Assembly: GCA_020852035.1 (NCBI GenBank)
Contig: JADZBR010000323.1
Location: 1-7,982, forward strand
Origin: Caulobacteraceae bacterium
Lineage (GTDB): Bacteria; Pseudomonadota; Alphaproteobacteria; Caulobacterales; Caulobacteraceae
Direction of reading: 5' to 3'
Length of the DNA stretch: 7,982 bases
The position numbers and the translations under genes are program-made. Below are positions 1 through 4,789 of this stretch, piece after piece. The notes below the pieces were generated by a model. That model was not told the origin of the DNA, made no database searches, and saw only the letters and a list, made by a program, of their open reading frames with translations. Position 1 is the stretch's first letter; each line of letters begins with the position of its first letter.

Positions 1-917
1 ACCGCTTCGGGCGTGCCGAGGCTGGTGGTCGCAAAATCGCGGTCGATGCGCTTGTTGAGCCCGGCCAGCACATTGCCCGCCCCCAGCTCGACCGCCGAGG
101 TCGCGCCAAGCGCGCGCAGCTTGAGGATGCTCTCGCGCCAGCGGACCCGGCCAGTGACCTGCTCGACCAGCAGGCGGCGGATGGCTTCCGGATCGTTGGT
201 CGGACGGGCGGTGACGGTGGCGACCACCGGGGCGCGGGGCGCGGAGATGGCGGCTTCGACCAGGGCGGCGGCCATCTCGTCGGCGGCGGGCTGCATCAGC
301 GGGCAGTGGAAGGGCGCCGAGACGTTCAGCGGGATGGCCCGGGCGCCCAGTTCCTTGGCCTTCTCGATGGCGCGGTCGACGGCGGCCTTGGCGCCGGAGA
401 TCACCACATTGCCGGCGTTGTTGTCGTTGGCGACCACGCAGACGCCGACCTCGGCGCCCGCCGCGGCGGCGGCTTCGGCGAGGGCCACGTCGCTCTTCGG
501 GCCGATCAGGGAGGCCATGCCCCCCTCGCCGACCGGCACGGCGCGCTGCATGGCCTGACCGCGCAGCTTCAGCAGGAGCGCGGTGTCGGCCACGGTGATC
601 GCGCTCGCCGAGGCCAGGGCGGAGTATTCGCCGAGGCTATGGCCGGCGACGAAGGCGGCCTTCTCGACGCCGACGCCGAAATCCTTCTCAAGCACCCGCA
701 TCACCGCCACGCTGACGGCCATCAGGGCGGGCTGCGCATTTTCGGTGAGGGTGAGGTCTTCGATCGGCCCCTCGGCGATCAGTTTGGAGAGCTTCTGGCC
801 CAGGGCGTCGTCGACTTCCTGGAACACCTCGCGGGCGCTGGCGAAGGCTTCGATGAACTCGCCGCCCATGCTGACGGCCTGGCTGCCCTGGCCGGGGAAA
901 AGAAAAGCTAGCGCCAT
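1..917 (-). CDS. fabD: Malonyl-CoA:acyl carrier protein transacylase FabD (3' end cut by window edge)
   Basis: Cytoplasmic enzyme that moves the malonyl group from malonyl-CoA to acyl carrier protein, supplying the elongation substrate of type II fatty-acid synthesis. Reading the minus strand from the ATG at 917 gives a protein starting MALAFLFPGQGSQ, the family's usual N-terminus. Visible motifs are GQGSQ (residues 9-13), the nucleophile elbow GHSLGEY (92-98, catalytic Ser94), Arg119 in LKLRGQAMQ (binds the malonyl carboxylate), and SAPFHC (200-205) with catalytic His204. All key residues are intact. The open frame reaches the window edge after 305 codons, ending in LGTPEA. The family is about 310-315 residues, so only roughly the last ten are missing. 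The Shine-Dalgarno is poor (GGA at 927-929), and no in-frame start codon lies close upstream, so the ATG at 917 is kept. It is divergent from the dehydrogenase gene. fabG and acpP often follow fabD but would lie outside the window. Confidence 0.96.
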   Translation of the reverse strand, partial: MALAFLFPGQGSQAVSMGGEFIEAFASAREVFQEVDDALGQKLSKLIAEGPIEDLTLTENAQPALMAVSVAVMRVLEKDFGVGVEKAAFVAGHSLGEYSALASASAITVADTALLLKLRGQAMQRAVPVGEGGMASLIGPKSDVALAEAAAAAGAEVGVCVVANDNNAGNVVISGAKAAVDRAIEKAKELGARAIPLNVSAPFHCPLMQPAADEMAAALVEAAISAPRAPVVATVTARPTNDPEAIRRLLVEQVTGRVRWRESILKLRALGATSAVELGAGNVLAGLNKRIDRDFATTSLGTPEA

Positions 918-951
918 GCCGTAAGGTCCATCTGTCGATATCGAGCGCGGA

Positions 952-980
952 GGGTTAGGAGATTGCAGGGGTCGCGGCAA
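952..980 (-). promoter_or_regulatory. Candidate fabD promoter
   Basis: On the minus strand, TTGCCG (980-975) is followed after 17 nt by CCTAACCC-like sequence around 959-952. This resembles the Caulobacter housekeeping pattern of TTGACG-type -35 and GCTANAWC-type -10 boxes, but the -10 match is only partial. It sits 35 nt upstream of the fabD start in the 89-nt divergent gap. The same gap holds the perfect 10-bp palindrome TCGATATCGA at 935-944, between this box and the fabD start. Weak, pattern-based call. Confidence 0.25.
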
Positions 981-1006
981 GGCGGCCAGGCATCTGGGAG
1001 GACGCC

Positions 1007-2086
1007 ATGCGGGCGGTGATCCGGCGCGACAAGCAGCTGGTCTGCGACGAGATCGAGGCGCTGACGCCCGCGGCGGGCCAGACGCTGGTGAAGACCCTGG
1101 CCTGCGGCATCTGCGGCTCGGACCTGCACGCGCTCCATCACATGGAGCACATGATCGAGACCTCCGCGCGCGCCAACGGCGGGATGACCAACGGCTTCGT
1201 GCCCAGCGACGACACGGTGTTCGGCCATGAGTTCTGCGCCGAGGTGCTGGACCACGGCCCCGGCGGCGGGCGCTTCAAGCCGGGGACGCGGGTGGTGAGC
1301 ATCCCGGCCACCCTGACGGCGACGGGCGTGGAGATGCTGGGCTTCTCCAACCGCCTGCCGGGCGGGTTCGCCGAACAGATGCTGCTCACCGAGGCCATGC
1401 TGCTGGAGGTGCCGAACGGCCTGCCGACCGACCAGGCGGCGCTGACCGAGCCCTTCGCGGTCGGCGCGCACGCGGTGGCCAAGGCGCGGCTGGACAAGGA
1501 TAGCGTCTGCCTGGTGCTGGGGTGCGGCCCTGTGGGCCTCTCGGTGATCGCTGGGCTGAAAGCGCTCGGCCACGGGCCGGTGATCGCGGCCGACTTCTCG
1601 CCGCGCCGTCGGGCGGCCGCGGAGATGATGGGCGCCGACGTGGTGGTCGATCCGGCCACGGAGTCGCCGCATAAGCGCTGGGAAGGCTTCGGCGTGCCGG
1701 TGACCGGCGCGGCCCAGCGGATGGCGCGGATGATGGGCGGGTCCTTCGGGCGGCCGGTGGTGTTCGAGTGCGTCGGCGCGCCGGGGGTGCTGCAGGGGCT
1801 GATCGAGGCCTCGCCGGCCGGCAGCCAGATCGTCGTCGCCGGTGTCTGCATGGAGAGCGACAAGATCGAGCCCTCCATCGCCATCACCAAGGAGATCGAG
1901 CTGACCTTCGTCTTCGGCTACACGCCCGAGGAGTTCGGCCAGACCCTGCACAACCTCGCCGAGGGCGTGATCGACGTCTCGCGGCTGGTGACCGGCAAGG
2001 TGCCGCTGGACGGCGTGGCCCAAGCCTTCCGCGACCTCGGCGACCCGGAGGCGCATGTGAAGATCCTGGTGGAGCCGAACAGTTAG
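1007..2086 (+). CDS. Zinc-dependent alcohol dehydrogenase-like oxidoreductase (MDR superfamily), substrate unknown
   Basis: A 359-residue medium-chain dehydrogenase/reductase, predicted to be a cytoplasmic NAD-dependent alcohol or polyol oxidoreductase. The N-terminal GroES-like catalytic domain has CGICGSDLH (33-41), with Cys36 as first catalytic zinc ligand, Ser38 and His41 in the proton relay, GHEF (73-76, His74/Glu75 at the zinc site), and Glu148 in TEPF where sorbitol- and threonine-dehydrogenase relatives place a zinc ligand. The Rossmann fold has GCGPVG (172-177) and Asp196 in AADFSPRRR at the end of the second strand, which favours NAD over NADP. The four-cysteine structural-zinc loop is absent: the matching stretch (about 83-120) has no cysteine. 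A long His/Met-rich loop (HALHHMEHM, 41-49) follows the first motif. The start is fixed by a strong GGGAGGA (996-1002) 4 nt before ATG. The gene is divergent from fabD, convergent with the HAD gene and appears monocistronic. Family assignment is firm; the substrate cannot be read from sequence. Confidence 0.92.
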   Translation: MRAVIRRDKQLVCDEIEALTPAAGQTLVKTLACGICGSDLHALHHMEHMIETSARANGGMTNGFVPSDDTVFGHEFCAEVLDHGPGGGRFKPGTRVVSIPATLTATGVEMLGFSNRLPGGFAEQMLLTEAMLLEVPNGLPTDQAALTEPFAVGAHAVAKARLDKDSVCLVLGCGPVGLSVIAGLKALGHGPVIAADFSPRRRAAAEMMGADVVVDPATESPHKRWEGFGVPVTGAAQRMARMMGGSFGRPVVFECVGAPGVLQGLIEASPAGSQIVVAGVCMESDKIEPSIAITKEIELTFVFGYTPEEFGQTLHNLAEGVIDVSRLVTGKVPLDGVAQAFRDLGDPEAHVKILVEPNS

Positions 2087-2090
2087 AGGC

Positions 2091-2249
2091 CCTTCTTTCC
2101 TTGCGGGAGAAGACCTTCCCCGAAGGGCCGGATGAGGGGTCGAAGACCATCGACGTGGCGAAAGCGGGTCGATCGGCCGCGGACGGCGGGTTCTGAGAGA
2201 GCCCTCATCCGTCGCCTGCGGCGACACCTTCTCCCGCAAGGGGAGAAGG
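2091..2249. repeat. Intergenic inverted-repeat element with paired hairpins; probable bidirectional terminator
   Basis: This element fills the gap between two convergent stop codons. Its arms, 2091-2138 and 2202-2249, are inverted copies. The outer 22 nt agree at 20 positions, and both arms share GGATGAGGG (2130-2138; complement at 2202-2210). Each arm folds into two hairpins. On the right, CCTTCTCCC (2227-2235) pairs perfectly with GGGAGAAGG (2241-2249) around GCAAG, and GTCGCC (2211-2216) pairs with GGCGAC (2220-2225). On the left, CTTCTTTC (2092-2099) pairs with GGGAGAAG (2105-2112) using two G-U pairs, and CCTTC (2114-2118) pairs with GAAGG (2122-2126). The centre (2139-2201) adds GGTC-GAA-GACC (2138-2148). 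A GAATC site of the CcrM methyltransferase type lies at 2249-2253, overlapping the HAD stop. The sequence resembles dispersed intergenic repeats known in Caulobacter and relatives. No T-tract follows the hairpins, so termination is inferred from position. Confidence 0.82.
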
Positions 2250-2252
2250 AAT

Positions 2253-2927
2253 CTAGAGCATCGCCGCGATCGCCCGACCGATCCCGGCGGCGTCGGCGAC
2301 CTCCGCGTCAGGAACCTCGCCGGCCCAGCGCGGGCGCTGCGCCGCGTGGCGGCCGTGGACCAGGCGGACGGTCTTCATGCCGAGCATCCGCGCCGGGGCG
2401 ATGTCGCAATCGATGCGGTCGCCGACCATGATGCAGCACTCCGGCGCCACGCCCAGTCGTTCGCAGGCGCGCAGGAAGAGGCGCACGTCGGGTTTGCGCA
2501 AGCCGTGGTCGCCCGTGGTCTCGCTGCCGTCGAAGAACGCGCCGAGCCCGCAGGCGTGCAGCCGTTCAACTGTCCGCGAGGGCTGGTTGGCGGCGAGACC
2601 GAGCTTGAGGCCCCGGCCGCGCAACTCGCTCAGCACTTCGCCGACCCCCGGTCGCGGATCGATGGGAAGAGGCGGGCCGGAGGCGGCGCCCCAGGCCGCC
2701 AGCGCCGCCTCGCGCTTCTCAGGTCCCGCCAGTCGCCAAAGCATCGCGCCATAGGCGTCCGGCGCGAAGACCTCGACGGCCCAGTCGGACGCCGCCTGCA
2801 AGGCCGCCGCGTCCACCGCCAAGCCCAGGTCGCCCAGCACCTCGACCATTCGCCGCTCGACCCGCGCCTCGTGGGCTATTTCCAGGTCGAGCGGTCCACC
2901 GACGTCGAACAGCACCGCTTCGATCAT
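2253..2927 (-). CDS. HAD-superfamily (class IA-like) hydrolase with atypical catalytic motifs
   Basis: A 224-residue cytoplasmic protein of the haloacid dehalogenase superfamily, which usually hydrolyses small phosphate esters. Motif I is FDVGGPLD (7-14). The nucleophile Asp8 is present, but the second Asp of DxDxT is Gly10, as in some IA members. Motif II is LAANQP (111-116), with Ala113 where Ser or Thr normally contacts phosphate. Motif III is Lys145 in GLRKPD, and motif IV is MVGDRIDCDI (167-176) with Asp170 and Asp175. A helical cap domain fits residues about 15-90. The C-terminal stretch GMKTVRLVHGRHA is typical of one bacterial HAD-IA subgroup annotated only as hydrolases. The start is the ATG at 2927, with GGGAG at 2935-2939 seven nt upstream. 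The gene is divergent from the peroxiredoxin with a 54-nt gap and convergent with the dehydrogenase across the repeat. The fold is certain; substrate, and even phosphatase activity, are open. Confidence 0.9.
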   Translation of the reverse strand: MIEAVLFDVGGPLDLEIAHEARVERRMVEVLGDLGLAVDAAALQAASDWAVEVFAPDAYGAMLWRLAGPEKREAALAAWGAASGPPLPIDPRPGVGEVLSELRGRGLKLGLAANQPSRTVERLHACGLGAFFDGSETTGDHGLRKPDVRLFLRACERLGVAPECCIMVGDRIDCDIAPARMLGMKTVRLVHGRHAAQRPRWAGEVPDAEVADAAGIGRAIAAML

Positions 2928-2930
2928 CGC

Positions 2931-2959
2931 TTAGCTCCCGGCCCGAATGGCGCTACCTT
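2931..2959 (+). promoter_or_regulatory. Candidate promoter for the peroxiredoxin-VOC pair
   Basis: TTAGCT (2931-2936), 15 nt of spacer and GCTACCTT (2952-2959) loosely match the Caulobacter -35 and GCTANAWC -10 pattern, about 20 nt ahead of the peroxiredoxin start. The short palindrome CTTTAAAG (2957-2964) overlaps it and is the only AT-rich patch in the 54-nt divergent gap. The HAD gene would have to be transcribed from the same small region. Low confidence. Confidence 0.2.
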
Positions 2960-2969
2960 TAAAGCCTAC

Positions 2970-2974
2970 GGAGG
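2970..2974 (+). promoter_or_regulatory. Ribosome binding site deciding the peroxiredoxin start
   Basis: GGAGG lies 7 nt before the ATG at 2982. The open frame continues far upstream, antisense to the HAD gene, but only this start gives a clean signal peptide followed by a peroxiredoxin of normal length. Confidence 0.85.
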
Positions 2975-2981
2975 ATCGAAG

Positions 2982-3533
2982 ATGAACCGCCTGCTCGCCC
3001 TGCCCGCCGCCACGGCCGCTCTGGCCGTCGCCCTGCCTGCTTTCGCCGCCCTGCCGGTCGGCGCCAAGGCGCCGGACTTCTCCACCGCCGCCTTCCAGGC
3101 CGGCAAGCAGACCAGCTTCTCGCTGGCCGAGGCGCGCAAGAAGGGGCCGGTGGTCGTCTACTTCTTCCCGGCGGCCTACACCGGCGGCTGCAACCTGGAA
3201 GCCAAGGCCTTCGCCGACGCGATGGACCAGTTCACCGCCAACGGCGCGACGGTGATCGGGGTGACCGCCGGCAACACCGACCGGCTGGCCGAGTTCTCCA
3301 ACGACATCAAGACCTGCTCGGGCAAGTTCAAGGTCGCCGCCGACCCGGGGCTGAAGATCGCCTCGGGCTACGACGCCAAGCTGGCGCTGAAGCCCGGCTG
3401 GACCGACCGCACCTCCTATGTGGTGGCGCCGGACGGCAAGGTGCTGATGGCCTATTCCAACCTCAAGCCGGACGAGCACGTGACGCACGCGCTCACCGCC
3501 GTGAAGCAGTGGAAGGCGGCGAAGAAGCGCTGA
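2982..3533 (+). CDS. Exported PrxQ/BCP-type peroxiredoxin
   Basis: A 183-residue thiol peroxidase predicted to reduce hydrogen peroxide or organic hydroperoxides in the periplasm. Residues 1-22 form a Sec signal peptide: MNRLL, a hydrophobic Ala/Leu core, then PAFA with cleavage expected after Ala22. The mature part begins with the peroxiredoxin opening VGAKAPDFS (26-34). The active site PAAYTGGC (63-70) satisfies PxxxTxxC, with peroxidatic Cys70. Arg143 in DRTSYVVAPDGK matches the conserved catalytic arginine. The Cys five residues after the peroxidatic one in many BCP proteins is missing. The only other cysteine is Cys112 (DIKTCSGKF), near the alternative PrxQ resolving position, so an intramolecular disulfide 70-112 is likely but inferred. 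Most PrxQ proteins are cytoplasmic, so the signal peptide is notable; the periplasmic reductant is unknown. It leads a probable two-gene operon with the VOC gene. Confidence 0.92.
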   Translation: MNRLLALPAATAALAVALPAFAALPVGAKAPDFSTAAFQAGKQTSFSLAEARKKGPVVVYFFPAAYTGGCNLEAKAFADAMDQFTANGATVIGVTAGNTDRLAEFSNDIKTCSGKFKVAADPGLKIASGYDAKLALKPGWTDRTSYVVAPDGKVLMAYSNLKPDEHVTHALTAVKQWKAAKKR

Positions 3534-3545
3534 GGCCGGCTCGAC

Positions 3546-3905
3546 GTGGACCACGCCACACCCAACCTGCCGTCGCGGGATTTCGAGACGACCTCGCAGT
3601 TCTATGCCCGGCTCGGGTTCGAGGAGAGCTGGCGCGACGATGGCTGGATGATCCTGCGGCGAGGGGATCTGAAGCTGGAGTTCTTCCCACATCCCGACCT
3701 CGACCCGGCGACGAGTTGGTTCAGCTGCTGCCTGCGGCTGGACGATCTCGACGCCGTCTACGCCGCCTGTCTTGCCGCCGGCGTCCCCGAAAAGCGGCAA
3801 GGCTGGCCACGGCTGCGTCCACCGCAAGAAGAACCCTCGGGCCTTCGCATCGGCTATCTGGTCGACCCGGACTGCACCCTCGTGCGGCTGATACAGAACA
3901 GCTGA
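3546..3905 (+). CDS. VOC-superfamily protein, bleomycin-resistance-like
   Basis: A 119-residue protein with two beta-alpha-beta-beta-beta modules (about 4-59 and 60-117). It begins DHATPNLPSRDF and carries FYARLGF (19-25), DDGWMILRRGDLKLEFF (31-47) and SWFSCCLRLDDLD (57-69), the conserved stretches of the small bleomycin-resistance/glyoxalase-like group. Such proteins act as dimers and either bind bleomycin-type compounds or do unrelated jobs, so drug resistance should not be assumed. The C-terminal VDPDxTLxRLIQN keeps the family pattern, but Cys110 replaces the usual Gly. No metal-ligand set characteristic of glyoxalase I is evident. The start is the GTG at 3546, with GAGG at 3532-3535 overlapping the peroxiredoxin stop as Shine-Dalgarno; no ATG in the frame fits the conserved N-terminus. 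The 12-nt spacing implies cotranscription with the peroxiredoxin. It is probably cytoplasmic because it has no signal peptide. Confidence 0.85.
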   Translation: MDHATPNLPSRDFETTSQFYARLGFEESWRDDGWMILRRGDLKLEFFPHPDLDPATSWFSCCLRLDDLDAVYAACLAAGVPEKRQGWPRLRPPQEEPSGLRIGYLVDPDCTLVRLIQNS

Positions 3906-3906
3906 C

Positions 3907-3924
3907 CCGCCCCGCCGGCGGTTT
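3907..3924 (+). terminator. Weak candidate terminator after the VOC gene
   Basis: CCGCC (3907-3911) can pair with GGCGG (3917-3921) around a 5-nt loop, followed by TTT and then GCTT. The stem is short and starts right at the VOC stop codon. It is the only terminator-like structure before the ribosomal operon, so read-through into rpsF is possible. Confidence 0.3.
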
Positions 3925-3926
3925 GC

Positions 3927-3955
3927 TTGCCTTCAGGGCGCTTTTCGCGTATCTG
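3927..3955 (+). promoter_or_regulatory. Candidate promoter of the rpsF-rpsR-rplI operon
   Basis: TTGCCT (3927-3932), a 17-nt spacer and TATCTG (3950-3955) form the best sigma70-like pair in the 187-nt gap before rpsF. The -35 matches four of six consensus bases and the -10 three of six. If correct, transcription would start near 3962 and leave a leader of about 130 nt. Confidence 0.3.
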
Positions 3956-3997
3956 CCCCGCCCTTCACGGACAGGCGGTCTCGCCGTGGCCTTCACT

Positions 3998-4018
3998 GGC
4001 GCCGAACTCATCGGCGCC
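3998..4018 (+). promoter_or_regulatory. Hairpin in the rpsF 5' leader
   Basis: GGCGCCGA (3998-4005) and TCGGCGCC (4011-4018) are perfect 8-bp complementary arms around the loop ACTCA. A smaller hairpin, GCGGA-CCT-TCCGC, follows at 4044-4056. rpsF leaders in many bacteria bind the S6:S18 complex for autoregulation through a structured element with a conserved CCG bulge. I cannot show that this hairpin is that element, but position and stability fit a regulatory leader. Confidence 0.4.
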
Positions 4019-4092
4019 GACGCTGCGAGATCCATCGCGCCCTGCGGACCTTCCGCCGCCGGCCGCGCCGCCTGCCAAACGGAAGAGGACAT

Positions 4093-4503
4093 ATGGCTCT
4101 CTACGAACACGTGGTCATCTCGCGGCAGGATATCTCGCCGCAGCAGGCCGAAGCCCTCAACGACACCATCAAGGAAATCGTCGAGGCGCAGGGCGGCTCG
4201 GTCGCCAAGATCGAGTACTGGGGTCTTCGCAACCTCACCTACCGCATCAAGAAGAACCGCAAGGGTCACTACTCCCTGCTGGCGCTCAACGCGCCGGGCG
4301 AGGCGGTGAAGGAGCTGGAACGCCAGCTCTCCATCAACGAGGACGTGCTGCGCTACATGACCGTGCGCGTCGAGGAGCTCGATCTGGAGCTCTCGCCGAT
4401 CCTCGCCCGCCGCGAGCGCGACCGCGATCGCCGCGACGACGACCGTCCCGAACGTGGCGATCGCCCCGAGCGTGGCGGCTTCCAGGACGGAGCTGAAGCA
4501 TGA
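4093..4503 (+). CDS. rpsF: 30S ribosomal protein S6
   Basis: A 136-residue ribosomal protein that pairs with S18 on the platform of the small subunit. Residues 1 to about 97 form the S6 ferredoxin-like fold, with family stretches MALYEHVVISRQDIS at the start, KIEYWGLRNLTYRIKKNRKGHY (39-60) in the middle and INEDVLRYMTVRVEEL (81-96). The remaining 40 residues are a charged low-complexity tail rich in Arg and Asp, including an exact tandem repeat DRPERG-DRPERG (117-128). Charged C-terminal tails are usual for alphaproteobacterial S6. The start is the ATG at 4093 with GGAAGAGGA (4081-4089) just upstream. It is the first gene of the ribosomal operon, and its TGA overlaps the rpsR start as ATGA. 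Confidence 0.98.
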   Translation: MALYEHVVISRQDISPQQAEALNDTIKEIVEAQGGSVAKIEYWGLRNLTYRIKKNRKGHYSLLALNAPGEAVKELERQLSINEDVLRYMTVRVEELDLELSPILARRERDRDRRDDDRPERGDRPERGGFQDGAEA

Positions 4504-4778
4504 CCGACGCCGCTGAAACCACCGCCCCCGCGGCCGCTCCGGCCGCCGGCGCGGCCCGCCGCCCGTTCTTCCGCCGCCGCAAGGTGTGCCCGTTCTCCGG
4601 CGCCAACGCCCCGAAGATCGACTACAAGGACGTCAAGCTCCTGCAGCGCTACGTTTCCGAGCGCGGCAAGATCGTCCCGGCGCGGATCACCGCCGTCTCC
4701 AACAAGAAGCAGCGTGAGCTGGCCCGCGCGATTAAGCGCGCCCGCTTCCTGGCGCTCCTTCCCTACGTCGTGAAATAA
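4500..4778 (+). CDS. rpsR: 30S ribosomal protein S18
   Basis: A 92-residue ribosomal protein that binds S6 and 16S rRNA on the platform. The conserved core runs from RRPFFRRRKVCPFSG (20-34) through IDYKDVKLLQRYVSERGKIVP (40-60), then SNKKQRELARAIKRARFLALLPY (67-89). The N-terminal 19 residues are an Ala/Pro-rich extension (MTDAAETTAPAAAPAAGAA) absent from the 75-residue E. coli protein. The ATG at 4500 shares ATGA with the rpsF stop, and GGAG at 4489-4492 inside rpsF serves as Shine-Dalgarno. This implies translational coupling and matched S6/S18 output. Its TAA stop at 4776-4778 overlaps the rplI ribosome binding site. Confidence 0.98.
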   Translation: MTDAAETTAPAAAPAAGAARRPFFRRRKVCPFSGANAPKIDYKDVKLLQRYVSERGKIVPARITAVSNKKQRELARAIKRARFLALLPYVVK

Positions 4779-4782
4779 GGAG
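4777..4782 (+). promoter_or_regulatory. Stop-embedded ribosome binding site of rplI
   Basis: AAGGAG shares two bases with the rpsR TAA stop and lies 7 nt before the rplI ATG. A ribosome finishing S18 therefore sits on the rplI initiation region, a layout that favours coupled translation. Confidence 0.85.
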
Positions 4783-4789
4783 CGGACCG

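Noticed and set aside
13..924. Three overlapping plus-strand open frames opposite fabD
   Set aside because: The minus strand encodes FabD with all catalytic motifs intact; the plus-strand frames lack ribosome binding sites and known motifs.
908..2239. A 443-codon minus-strand open frame opposite the dehydrogenase
   Set aside because: It is antisense to a well-supported enzyme, has low-complexity His/Arg/Ala-rich composition, no ribosome binding site and no recognisable fold. Long antisense frames are expected at this GC content.
2346..2981. Upstream in-frame extension of the peroxiredoxin
   Set aside because: The frame stays open opposite the HAD gene, but the extension is not protein-like, and the ATG at 2982 has GGAGG and begins a clean signal peptide.
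3546..3905. Calling the VOC protein a true antibiotic-resistance gene
   Set aside because: This small family is named after bleomycin binders, but most members have no shown resistance role, and nothing nearby suggests a resistance or antibiotic cluster.
3509..4496. Plus-strand frames spanning the VOC gene, the rpsF leader and rpsF in other phases
   Set aside because: They overlap rpsF and the VOC gene out of frame, are Arg/Pro/Ala-rich and have no homology I can recognise. The 187-nt gap before rpsF is best read as a leader.
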